Shown: piece by piece, positions 54,197 through 62,475 of the stretch
How positions within the stretch are numbered: the stretch's first letter is position 1
How the letters are laid out: each line of letters starts with the position of its first letter
NCBI GenBank assembly: GCA_964584935.1
Contig: CAZPBN010000006.1
Span: 1 to 64,000, forward strand
Length of the DNA stretch: 64,000 bases
Direction of reading: 5' to 3'
Origin: CAZPBN01 sp964584935
GTDB lineage: Bacteria > Acidobacteriota > Aminicenantia > Aminicenantales > Aminicenantaceae
Made by a program: the position numbers and the translations under genes
Notes under the pieces: generated by a model
The model's input: the letters and a program-made list of their open reading frames with translations, nothing else
Told to the model about the DNA's origin: nothing
Databases searched by the model: none

Positions 54197-56713
54197 ATGC
54201 AGTTTTTTAAAAAAAGAAAAAATATTGAAAAAATATTGCTTGGATTGATTGCAATAAACTATCTATTTTTCATATATTATCTCTTCTCCCCTTCACTACC
54301 TAAACTAAAGATCTCAGTCGATAACCTAACAGGAGAACTGTTTCTTTCCCTTACTGTCTTGGCTCTATTTTATGCGTTTTTAAAAAAGAACAAACTTGCA
54401 AAAATAATAAAAAGTGAACAATTTAAAAAAATTGTTTTCCTTTTCTTGGGAATACTTTTTCTTCTGATTCTGACAAGAATCCCCTATATTATCAATCATC
54501 AATCTCTCCTTAATGCTGACAAATCGGTAACTCTTTTGATGGTTAAAAATATATCCAAGGGAATAAGTTCTCCCATATATTTTTATGGCCAACTATACCA
54601 GGGAAGTTTGAATGCTTATGTGTATTCCCTTATTCACTCCCTGATTCCTTCTCTTAAAATATCCGTACTGGCAGGAAATTTAATTGTCTTCTCTCTATTT
54701 ATTCTTGTGGGAGCATTACTAATAAACAAAATCACGGATCATTCTTCATTTTTTTATCCAGTCATCATCATGACTCTTTCCCTATCCGGAATGATTTTTT
54801 TCTCAAATGATGAAACCAGAGGTATTTCTTTCATCGTTTTTTTTGAAATACTGCTGATATATCTCGCTTATCAAGTTATCTTTGAAAAAAAAGGGAATTT
54901 TTTCACAGCTGGATTCATTGCAGGAATACTATTTTGGATATATCAACCATCGACCTCCATAATACTGATCACCTGTTTATGGATGTTGCTATCCTTGTTA
55001 TACCAGCACCGCACCAATATCATACCCAAGTTCTTTGGTTTTCTTTCCTTTGGTTTTTTACTGGGCAGTCTCCCCCATATCCTGGGAGAAGTGAATAATT
55101 CCTTTATAAACACAAAAGTGCTTTTTTTATCCCGTGGATTTTTTGGCAACTTAAACGCTTTGAACAAGGATTCCATTTTAAATATTTTAAATGCCACCAT
55201 CATGAACCTCGATAAAAGCACTGTTGTTTCCTACATCCTTTCACTTATCTTTATAGCCGGATTCACTATCTCTGTATTCCTTGCAGTAAAAAGAAAAGAT
55301 GTGAAAAAAATATACCTGCCGCTTTTATTTTTATTAAATTTATTCTTTCTTATAGCTTCCCGCTATCCCCCAATTCCCAGATTTATTGTTCATTACAAGA
55401 TTTATTCTTATTTGGTAATCCTTATTGGCATCCTATTTTTCAAGGAATTGAAATTGTTCCATAAAAAGTCATTCAAATATCTGCTTATTTTAATGTTTAT
55501 TGGTATTACTCTATGGAAAACCATAGAACGTTTCCCTGTTTTGCACGCCGCTCATATTAAAAACAAAAAAGATATTGCTGCACTTAATGCCGTAGACGAC
55601 AAAATAATTCTGGGCAATTACTGGCATACAGTCAGGCTCGCTCCCTTCCTCTCAGAAGAAAAAGTGATTACGACCACTCCCACAATTGTCAAACCGGAAG
55701 GTGTTTTTTCGTACTCCAAATATTACCCTTTAGCTCTAAAATTGGGTGATATGTGGAGAAGCAGAAACAAAACATTTCTTTCCACTTCCGGAAAAAGCCA
55801 AAAAATCAACGAAATCCTGGGGGATTTTAACCTAAACTATTTACAAAAGGACCTTCCCTCCGGAAAATACACACTCTATTCAAATTTCTCAAAAAATCCT
55901 TCGCCTGCCCTTTTTGATCTTCTCAACTCCAATTTAAACAAAAGATATTTTACGAACAAACAATCAGACTTTCTCTATCTAAAAGAAAAATTATCTAAAG
56001 TTCCTGATTTAGTCATAAAAGAAAGAAATATCATTCTTCCTTGCCCCCTTAGAGGGTTCCAAAAAGTAAATAAAAAAGCTTATAAAGACTGGCGTTATGT
56101 GCTAAAAAGAGAGGATTTTCAAATAAGCTTTCCTCTGGATTTTTCAAATGGAGATATATCTTACAAACTTCCAAAAACAATAACTTTCGAAAACGGAACA
56201 TATAAAAACTACGTGAGCTATTTAAATATGCCCGTCATTGACTGCGGAGAAATTGAATTCAAAGAAAACGATGAAAACAATAAATTTATTATTTCCGATC
56301 TTAGGGATGTTTCATACTTTGTAACCATCCAAGAAGAAAAACAAAAATCAAAAAGAGGTCTTCCTTTGAATCATCTGAAGCTCAAAATATTGGATAAGAC
56401 CATAACAACGGTTGAGCTTCATATATATTCTTTTTTCAACTTTGAATCTTCCATATGGACAAAACGGTATGATCAAATCCTTACCATAAACAAACACAAA
56501 TATACATTAAAACACGGAGAAAACAGAATTATTTATGAAATCACAGACAAGAAAAACATCCATATGAATACAAAATATAAAACCCTTCTGACAGCAAGAG
56601 ATCTAAGGGGAAATTTCACCTTTCCCAATACAGGGGCCATACTGGAAAAAATTACCCTTCATTCTCCCTATTTTACATTCACCACCCGTCCTTTTTTAAA
56701 AATAAACCAATAA
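54197..56713 (+). CDS. Large membrane protein, GT-C glycosyltransferase-like
   Basis: The 838-residue protein has about 11-12 membrane helices in its first 440 residues, then a soluble domain (about 450-838) rich in beta strand. The first extracytoplasmic loop contains ILTRIPYIINHQSLLNADKS, the position where GT-C enzymes such as PMT and ArnT carry acidic catalytic residues (an Asp follows here). I infer transfer of sugars from a lipid carrier outside the inner membrane, but the family match is weak. It is tail to tail with the sulfatase-like gene. Confidence 0.6.
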   Translation: MQFFKKRKNIEKILLGLIAINYLFFIYYLFSPSLPKLKISVDNLTGELFLSLTVLALFYAFLKKNKLAKIIKSEQFKKIVFLFLGILFLLILTRIPYIINHQSLLNADKSVTLLMVKNISKGISSPIYFYGQLYQGSLNAYVYSLIHSLIPSLKISVLAGNLIVFSLFILVGALLINKITDHSSFFYPVIIMTLSLSGMIFFSNDETRGISFIVFFEILLIYLAYQVIFEKKGNFFTAGFIAGILFWIYQPSTSIILITCLWMLLSLLYQHRTNIIPKFFGFLSFGFLLGSLPHILGEVNNSFINTKVLFLSRGFFGNLNALNKDSILNILNATIMNLDKSTVVSYILSLIFIAGFTISVFLAVKRKDVKKIYLPLLFLLNLFFLIASRYPPIPRFIVHYKIYSYLVILIGILFFKELKLFHKKSFKYLLILMFIGITLWKTIERFPVLHAAHIKNKKDIAALNAVDDKIILGNYWHTVRLAPFLSEEKVITTTPTIVKPEGVFSYSKYYPLALKLGDMWRSRNKTFLSTSGKSQKINEILGDFNLNYLQKDLPSGKYTLYSNFSKNPSPALFDLLNSNLNKRYFTNKQSDFLYLKEKLSKVPDLVIKERNIILPCPLRGFQKVNKKAYKDWRYVLKREDFQISFPLDFSNGDISYKLPKTITFENGTYKNYVSYLNMPVIDCGEIEFKENDENNKFIISDLRDVSYFVTIQEEKQKSKRGLPLNHLKLKILDKTITTVELHIYSFFNFESSIWTKRYDQILTINKHKYTLKHGENRIIYEITDKKNIHMNTKYKTLLTARDLRGNFTFPNTGAILEKITLHSPYFTFTTRPFLKINQ

Positions 56714-56721
56714 GTCTGATT

Positions 56722-56820
56722 TTACTTAATATATCCTAAAGATTTCAACTCTTCTCTTGTCTTCTCATCAAATTTTTTCCTGAACTGCCCATTTCCTGGA
56801 ATGATAAACCAGGGCATTTG
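56722..56820 (-). pseudogene. Remnant of a sulfatase-type C-terminus
   Basis: The minus strand encodes about 30 residues ending FDEKTREELKSLGYIK before a stop at 56722. The neighbouring intact protein ends FDEKDVNVLKSLGYLK, and the one at 40020-41426 ends ALESLGYIK. It starts just after the stop of the intact gene, in the same direction, with a stop codon upstream in frame. I read it as the leftover 3' end of a second, tandem sulfatase gene. Confidence 0.65.
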
Positions 56821-56823
56821 ATT

Positions 56824-58656
56824 TTATTTGAGATATCCCAATGATTTCAACACATTCACATCTTTTTCATCAAATTCTGTCGCTTCGGCTTTGGTTTTCA
56901 GGTTTTTCTTACCCTTTAGAATAATCCGGTCAAACAATGATTTATACTCTTTTATTTGCTTGATTTTTTCATTAAAAATATTTATCAGCTCTTCCGGATC
57001 ATTCCATAAATTATAATATTCATATTCCTTATAGGGGGGCGGAGGTGTGTTGAAAAAAGAAAATGTTTTTTCTGTATAAGGCATGTTATAGATAACTTTT
57101 TTGCCCTGATTTATTATCGAGGTTTTGAAAGGCAATTGAGGAATATAATATCCGCTTGTCAGGGAGGAAATCAGAGTTCTGTTTGTCACCTTCCCTCTTA
57201 CAAATGACATCAAATCAGTTCCATCTATCTTTTTTTTATTAAAAGGAATATGATAGTAATTCAGAATCATTGGCATAATATCAATCAAACCGACTTCTGT
57301 TTCCACCCGTTGTCCCTTATATTTCCCTTCTGGAAATTTTATAATGAGCGGAACCCGAATGAGTTCGTTATATAAAGAATGAGTATGTCCCCATCCGGAA
57401 TGGTCAAAAAATTCTTCTCCATGGTCGGACATAAATATAATCATAGACTGGTCATATATATTTTTTTTCTTTAAATAACTTATAAATTCTCCAAACCAAA
57501 CATCAAATGTATATATTTCAGCGTCATAAAGGTCAATATACGCTTTGATCTTTGACTCTGGGAGCTTTATATACTGGTCCCTATGATTGGAGCCAACTGT
57601 CGGTGCGGACAAATAGGTGTATTCGGGAGATTCATTAAAAATCTTTAAATATTTCATCAAAGGATTGTAGGGGCTGTGCGTTTGATAGGTGTGTAAAAAA
57701 TAAAATGAATTGGAAAAAGGGTTGCTTTCTAAATCCTGTTTGGCAAGGGAAAAAAGGTTTTTAGACGCATTGGGCAGAAGTTGATCCTGGGTAATGCTTT
57801 TGTAATAGTCAAATCCACGAAAAAAACCGAAATTCGAACCCACATAAATTCCACCGTTGAAACTCCTTGTCGAAAATTTTTGAGACAACTCTTCTATCAA
57901 ATAATGAACTTTCGAAGACAACATAGTCCCTCTCCTCACACCATGATTGAATTCATAAAGCGCTGTGAAAAGTGACATATGGGAAGGAAGAGTCCAGGGA
58001 GCCTGGGCATAGGCATTTTTAAAAACCACACTGTCAGAGGCAAATGAATCAATATGGGGAGCGGTGTTTCTTTCATATCCGTAAACAGGAAGATGATCTG
58101 CTCTTAAAGTATCGGCACAAATCAAAAAAACATAGTTTCTATCTTCAGGGGAAATCATTTTATAAAAAACAGGATCTCCCACTAAAAGCAATCCCTCCCC
58201 TTTAGCAGATAAGGTTATGGTATCTTTCTTTGATAAATTCAACAGCTCATGAATATTTTCAGTCTTATTGGAAAAAGCTTTTCCTTCATATAAAAGGATT
58301 CCGTTGTGATAAAGTTTGTACTCCAGCTTTGATTGCTCTTCAGGTTTTGCAAAGATATTCACATAAAAACCGTAATTCCCTTTTAATTCTGGATTATATT
58401 CTATTTTTTTTATTCTTTTCTCAAGATTGAACAATCCTCCTCTGACTGTTGTATCTCTGTTTTTAAAATAATGAATATCATTCACTGGATAATGCTTGAG
58501 GTTGTATTTTTTTAATAAAGCTTTGTCAACCGGGGTTGCCGAAGAGGAAGGAATCCTCCTTATTTCAACGGGATTCACAAGAAATGTTTTGTAAAGAAAA
58601 AAAAGAAGCAACAATCCAGCTATAACACAAAAAACAATGACTTTCTTACTTTTCAT
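56824..58656 (-). CDS. Membrane-anchored sulfatase-family protein with Thr at the nucleophile site
   Basis: The 610-residue protein has an N-terminal signal anchor (about 4-22), a beta-rich domain (about 30-170), and an alkaline-phosphatase-superfamily catalytic domain from about 178. Metal-site residues are in LICADTLRADHLPVYGY and MSDHGEEFFDHSGWGHTHS. The nucleophile position is Thr in APWTLPSHMSLFTA, not the Cys/Ser converted to formylglycine. It sits among membrane glycosyltransferases, so it may modify or trim an envelope glycan or transfer a phosphate group. The similar protein at 40020-41426 shares this feature. Confidence 0.87.
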   Translation of the reverse strand: MKSKKVIVFCVIAGLLLLFFLYKTFLVNPVEIRRIPSSSATPVDKALLKKYNLKHYPVNDIHYFKNRDTTVRGGLFNLEKRIKKIEYNPELKGNYGFYVNIFAKPEEQSKLEYKLYHNGILLYEGKAFSNKTENIHELLNLSKKDTITLSAKGEGLLLVGDPVFYKMISPEDRNYVFLICADTLRADHLPVYGYERNTAPHIDSFASDSVVFKNAYAQAPWTLPSHMSLFTALYEFNHGVRRGTMLSSKVHYLIEELSQKFSTRSFNGGIYVGSNFGFFRGFDYYKSITQDQLLPNASKNLFSLAKQDLESNPFSNSFYFLHTYQTHSPYNPLMKYLKIFNESPEYTYLSAPTVGSNHRDQYIKLPESKIKAYIDLYDAEIYTFDVWFGEFISYLKKKNIYDQSMIIFMSDHGEEFFDHSGWGHTHSLYNELIRVPLIIKFPEGKYKGQRVETEVGLIDIMPMILNYYHIPFNKKKIDGTDLMSFVRGKVTNRTLISSLTSGYYIPQLPFKTSIINQGKKVIYNMPYTEKTFSFFNTPPPPYKEYEYYNLWNDPEELINIFNEKIKQIKEYKSLFDRIILKGKKNLKTKAEATEFDEKDVNVLKSLGYLK

Positions 58657-58675
58657 AAAACAAGTCTATCCTTTC

Positions 58676-60787
58676 TTATTTATTATAATTCATTTTGTCA
58701 ATTTTAATCCAATCAATCCAAAAAGAAGCATTTTCTTTTGTATATACCCTGAATGTAAGACTCATTGGCTTATGAACGGTCACCTGCAAGGAATAGTTCC
58801 CATATTCTTTCTTTATATTCTCCACTGAGAGCTGTCTCGCCTCAATCAATCTGTGAATATCTTCAGAAACGACATCTAGTCTTATGATAGATTTTTCTTG
58901 ATTGTTACGGACTGTCTGTTTTTTTATTCTAAATGTTACATTATATTTACCAGGGGAATATTTTTTATTATTGGTTGCAATAACAACAAATCCGGATTCC
59001 CCTTTCCTGGATAAAACCGCAAAATTTCGAGAAGCCTTCCTGTCATACCGGGGTGTATTCCCTTTGCAGGTAAAAAGCTCAGCTTCAAGAAAATTATCCT
59101 GCTGAGATTTTTTATCAGGACTAACCTCATAAAGAAGAACCTCGGCAATCCATATGTGATAGCGAGCCAGAAGGTTCGCCTTTTCAAAAATTTTTGGAAA
59201 ATTTCTTCTGAAATTAATATGTTCTCTAAAGGCAGTGGTGGTGAAAACATGGGTGATGGAAAACTTTTCAAAAAATTCTTCATCATCATTGATGTATCCG
59301 GGGAAATATTCATAAGCTTTATGTATGTTTTCCAAGGTTATGGCAGGAGCCCAAAGTCCGGCAAAAACAGCGTTATCAAAAGCTTTTCCAAAATCACGGG
59401 ATATTTCTTTGAATTGATAGGGAGGATTGATAGCCCATTTCAAATATTGGGATATCTGAATAAAAATTGAGGCACAAACCAAAACAATAACAGCTCCCTT
59501 TTTCAAAGAAGAAGAAAAGGGAATCTTTTCTTTTTTATTCATCGCTTTGAAAACATAAAATACCACCGCTGCCATTAGAAACGAAAGAATGATTAAAAGA
59601 AGATACAACGTTTGTTGACCTTGTATAAGTTTTGGGAATTTCTTCCCCGTTGTTTTCAAAAGCAAACTCACAGGAAACAGCATCCATAAGAAAACAAAAA
59701 ACAAATAAACCGGCCTGGTTTTTTTGTATGGCTGGAGGTTTCTCCCTCTGAAGAAATCATGAATAAAGGAAATGGCAAGAAAAATCAAGGGCACAATATG
59801 GGGAATATAATGCCGGGTCACCCTTTGCTGGATCACAGCATAATACACAGATCCTATAACAAACCAGGAGAAGAAAATCCAATCGGGCAACAAAATAAAG
59901 CCCGGTTTATGAATTATTTTATTAAGCAGAACTAAAGAAAAAATGAAAGCGAAAACAGAAATTATTGGCATTTCTTGAAGAAGAATCTCAGGCCTTGACC
60001 AAAAATACCTAAGAACCAAATCCAACTTTGCGGGAGGAATGAGATATTGAACATTCAGCTCTGTAAAAGACTGCATGAAATCCTTATGAGGCAGATAAAC
60101 AAAGAACACCCACGGCAGTAATATAATAACGGCTCCTAATAAAAGAAAAATATATTTCTTCACAGTATTTCCCAGATTTGTTTTAAAAAGCAAATAGAAT
60201 AAATATCCCAAAAGAACAGCCCCAATAATGTAAAAAACAACAGATTTGGAAATAAGAGCCATAATAAAAGAGATCCCTGCAGCAACCAGCAACCCCTGTT
60301 TTTTTTCAGCTTTTTGTAAAAAATAAATAGCTAGGAGAATAAAAAATATGGAAGGGGCTACCCTATTGGCTACCCGGCTGTACATAAGGAAAAGATAGTT
60401 GATGCCCAATAAAGTGGTCCCCAGCAATGCCAGTGAATCTCCAAATCTTTTCCGCAAAATCAAAAAGAAAAAAATCAATGCCAGGAAGCTGAACAACACC
60501 GGAACAAGATTTTGCTGGGCAATTCCAATTCCAAAAATTTTAAATATCACATAAGTCACAAGATGAGGAGGAAGGTTGTGATACATCATATTATAGTTAT
60601 CAATTTCCCACGTTCCAAAAAGTATTTTGTTTCTTGCATTAAAACTATAACCTCCGGGATCTCCATAAGGCGCTCCGCTCGCACTCAAATCATAAGGAGG
60701 ATCAGCAGCAAGGTGTATGAGCCTCACAGCAAGCAAAAAAACAAAAGCTAAAATTATCAGTAGAGTTAATGTTGATTTTTTGGACAT
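58676..60787 (-). CDS. ArnT/PMT-like membrane glycosyltransferase (GT39/GT83-type)
   Basis: The 703-residue protein has about 12 membrane helices up to residue 470 and a soluble C-terminal domain. The first outer loop carries acidic and aromatic residues (HLAADPPYDLSASGAPYGDPGGY), as in GT-C enzymes using polyprenyl-phosphate sugars. RFGDSLALLGTTLLGINYLFLMYSRVANRV is a typical PMT/ArnT helix pair with a conserved Arg. The C-terminal part ends in a beta sandwich (SLQVTVHKPMSLTFRVYTK), possibly binding the acceptor. It is followed, 20 bases later, by the sulfatase-like gene, probably one transcript. Confidence 0.82.
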   Translation of the reverse strand: MSKKSTLTLLIILAFVFLLAVRLIHLAADPPYDLSASGAPYGDPGGYSFNARNKILFGTWEIDNYNMMYHNLPPHLVTYVIFKIFGIGIAQQNLVPVLFSFLALIFFFLILRKRFGDSLALLGTTLLGINYLFLMYSRVANRVAPSIFFILLAIYFLQKAEKKQGLLVAAGISFIMALISKSVVFYIIGAVLLGYLFYLLFKTNLGNTVKKYIFLLLGAVIILLPWVFFVYLPHKDFMQSFTELNVQYLIPPAKLDLVLRYFWSRPEILLQEMPIISVFAFIFSLVLLNKIIHKPGFILLPDWIFFSWFVIGSVYYAVIQQRVTRHYIPHIVPLIFLAISFIHDFFRGRNLQPYKKTRPVYLFFVFLWMLFPVSLLLKTTGKKFPKLIQGQQTLYLLLIILSFLMAAVVFYVFKAMNKKEKIPFSSSLKKGAVIVLVCASIFIQISQYLKWAINPPYQFKEISRDFGKAFDNAVFAGLWAPAITLENIHKAYEYFPGYINDDEEFFEKFSITHVFTTTAFREHINFRRNFPKIFEKANLLARYHIWIAEVLLYEVSPDKKSQQDNFLEAELFTCKGNTPRYDRKASRNFAVLSRKGESGFVVIATNNKKYSPGKYNVTFRIKKQTVRNNQEKSIIRLDVVSEDIHRLIEARQLSVENIKKEYGNYSLQVTVHKPMSLTFRVYTKENASFWIDWIKIDKMNYNK

Positions 60788-60968
60788 TTTTGTAAAATTA
60801 TATCAAACGGTCAGAAGAGTCAATCCCAGGATTATTCTCCAAATCCGGTTTAAAAAATTCATTCAATTATAATATTCAAATAAGTTAAAAATCAATCATT
60901 TTTGTTGATAATCTTGGTTGGATCTTCTTTTTCATAAATTTTTTTAGTTTGAAAAGATTTCATTTTAC

Positions 60969-61462
60969 TCAAAGAGACAGGCCATGATCCTGCCAATGAT
61001 ATATCATTCCAATTCTTAATAAAAAAACACAAACAAACAAAATAGAAAAACAGGTCATTAAATAATAGGGGAAAAAGACAACCAATAGAGGAATCACCTT
61101 TTTCCGGTCTATTTTTAAGCCCCAATAGATTCCAATCAGAGAGAACACGGTCCAGGGAAACACCCAGATCATACCTACGGATCTATCGAACAGATGGCCA
61201 AAAAAACCTAAGGGAAGCTTATCGATCCTTAAAAATGACCTTCCATAAAAAGAATGCATGCTGTTTGGCAGAGGATTTCCTGTTATAAAATAAAAATAAT
61301 ACAAATAAGGCAAGCTCACGATAAAAAGCATAACGCATATAATGATGACTTTTTTCCAATTCCTTCTGAAAAAGAATTCATTGATCGCAAAGGGGGGAAA
61401 GCTCTTTTCATTTCTTTGTTCCTATTGATCACAAAATCAACTCTTAGGGAATTGATCCTTGT
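60969..61462 (-). pseudogene. Broken membrane glycosyltransferase fragment
   Basis: A frame from 61331 to 60969 encodes three membrane helices with FGHLFDRSVGMIWVFPWTVFSLIG, a motif of polytopic GT-C-like proteins. Reading upstream, the coding character continues (FAINEFFFRRNWKKVIIICV) to a run of six C at 61397-61392. It then continues in a different frame (VINRNKEMKRAFPP) before meeting stops near 61463. The C-terminal end also shifts frame near 61050. Both the N-terminal two-thirds and the C-terminus are missing, so this is a pseudogene. Confidence 0.7.
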
Positions 61463-61599
61463 TCAATTATTTTTTACCCTATCGATGATATTTGATGTTT
61501 TTCATTTTACTGTTTTATGCCTCCCTTGGGGGCTAAACCATAATCATCACTCATCTTCAGCAACCTCCATCTATGAATAATTTCCGACAAATACTATTT

Positions 61600-62472
61600 T
61601 CATCTTATTCTGATTTTTTCTAACATTTCATCAAAGCTGAGTTCAGGATATCCAAACTTGCTGAGATCGGATCTGTGTTTTCTTCCCTCATTTTGTCTCA
61701 TTCCAATAATGTTATTACTTGAAATATCCAGCCTTATAAACGGAATGAATTCCATCAGCTTAATAAAAGGAAGAATCAGGATGGAAGAAACGGGAATAAA
61801 GAGACAAAAAAGATTATAATGCTTTTTAATCCTATTGAGAATTAAATGAAGGGTTACAGGCTGGGGCTGGAACAGATTAAAAACTTTTCCTCTAAAAGAA
61901 ACACTTGGTTCTACGGCAATATCCTTAATCACATCACAGACAGAATCGACGGGAGTCAAATAAACCAGTCGTGAACCATTGTCCAGAAGAGGCAAAAAAG
62001 GATACTTTTTTACAGGAGAAACCATTTTTTCAAACATTCCTCCGTTTCCAACCACTAGCCCCAGACGAAAAGAAACATTCTTGCTCTTTATGAACCATTG
62101 TTCCAAATCATACTTTGCCTTTCCGTAAGAAGAGAGGGAATTCTGTTTAGCTGAAATAGAACTCAAGAAAATTTGAAGGTCAACCCCATTTTTTTTTGCC
62201 TGTTCTGCCCATAATTTCGTCCCCTCCACATTAATCCGATATTCATCTTTTCCCCTAAAGTAGGCACAGTGAATAAAAACATCGATATTTTCTTTTTCGA
62301 ACACTCCGGAGAGAGGATTCATTAATGAACTCTTGATAACCAAATCATAGCCGGGAATCTGAAACGAACTATGAGAAATACCAATTGTCTTAAATCCTGA
62401 ATCCTTTAGCTTGCGGGCCAGGCGCCTTGCAATAAATCCGCTGGCACCTGATAAGAGCACCGTTTTCATCAT
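61600..62472 (-). CDS. NAD-dependent epimerase/dehydratase
   Basis: The 290-residue Rossmann protein has VLLSGASGFIARRLARKL at the start, then DVFIHCAYFRG, the catalytic Ser in LSSISAKQ and the YxxxK pair in SSYGKAKYDLEQW. This is the extended SDR group that includes UDP-glucose 4-epimerase-like enzymes. It sits three bases after the GMC oxidoreductase gene, so the two are cotranscribed and probably alter a sugar for the surrounding glycosyltransferases. The specific sugar cannot be named. Confidence 0.9.
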   Translation of the reverse strand: MMKTVLLSGASGFIARRLARKLKDSGFKTIGISHSSFQIPGYDLVIKSSLMNPLSGVFEKENIDVFIHCAYFRGKDEYRINVEGTKLWAEQAKKNGVDLQIFLSSISAKQNSLSSYGKAKYDLEQWFIKSKNVSFRLGLVVGNGGMFEKMVSPVKKYPFLPLLDNGSRLVYLTPVDSVCDVIKDIAVEPSVSFRGKVFNLFQPQPVTLHLILNRIKKHYNLFCLFIPVSSILILPFIKLMEFIPFIRLDISSNNIIGMRQNEGRKHRSDLSKFGYPELSFDEMLEKIRIR

Positions 62473-62475
62473 TGA

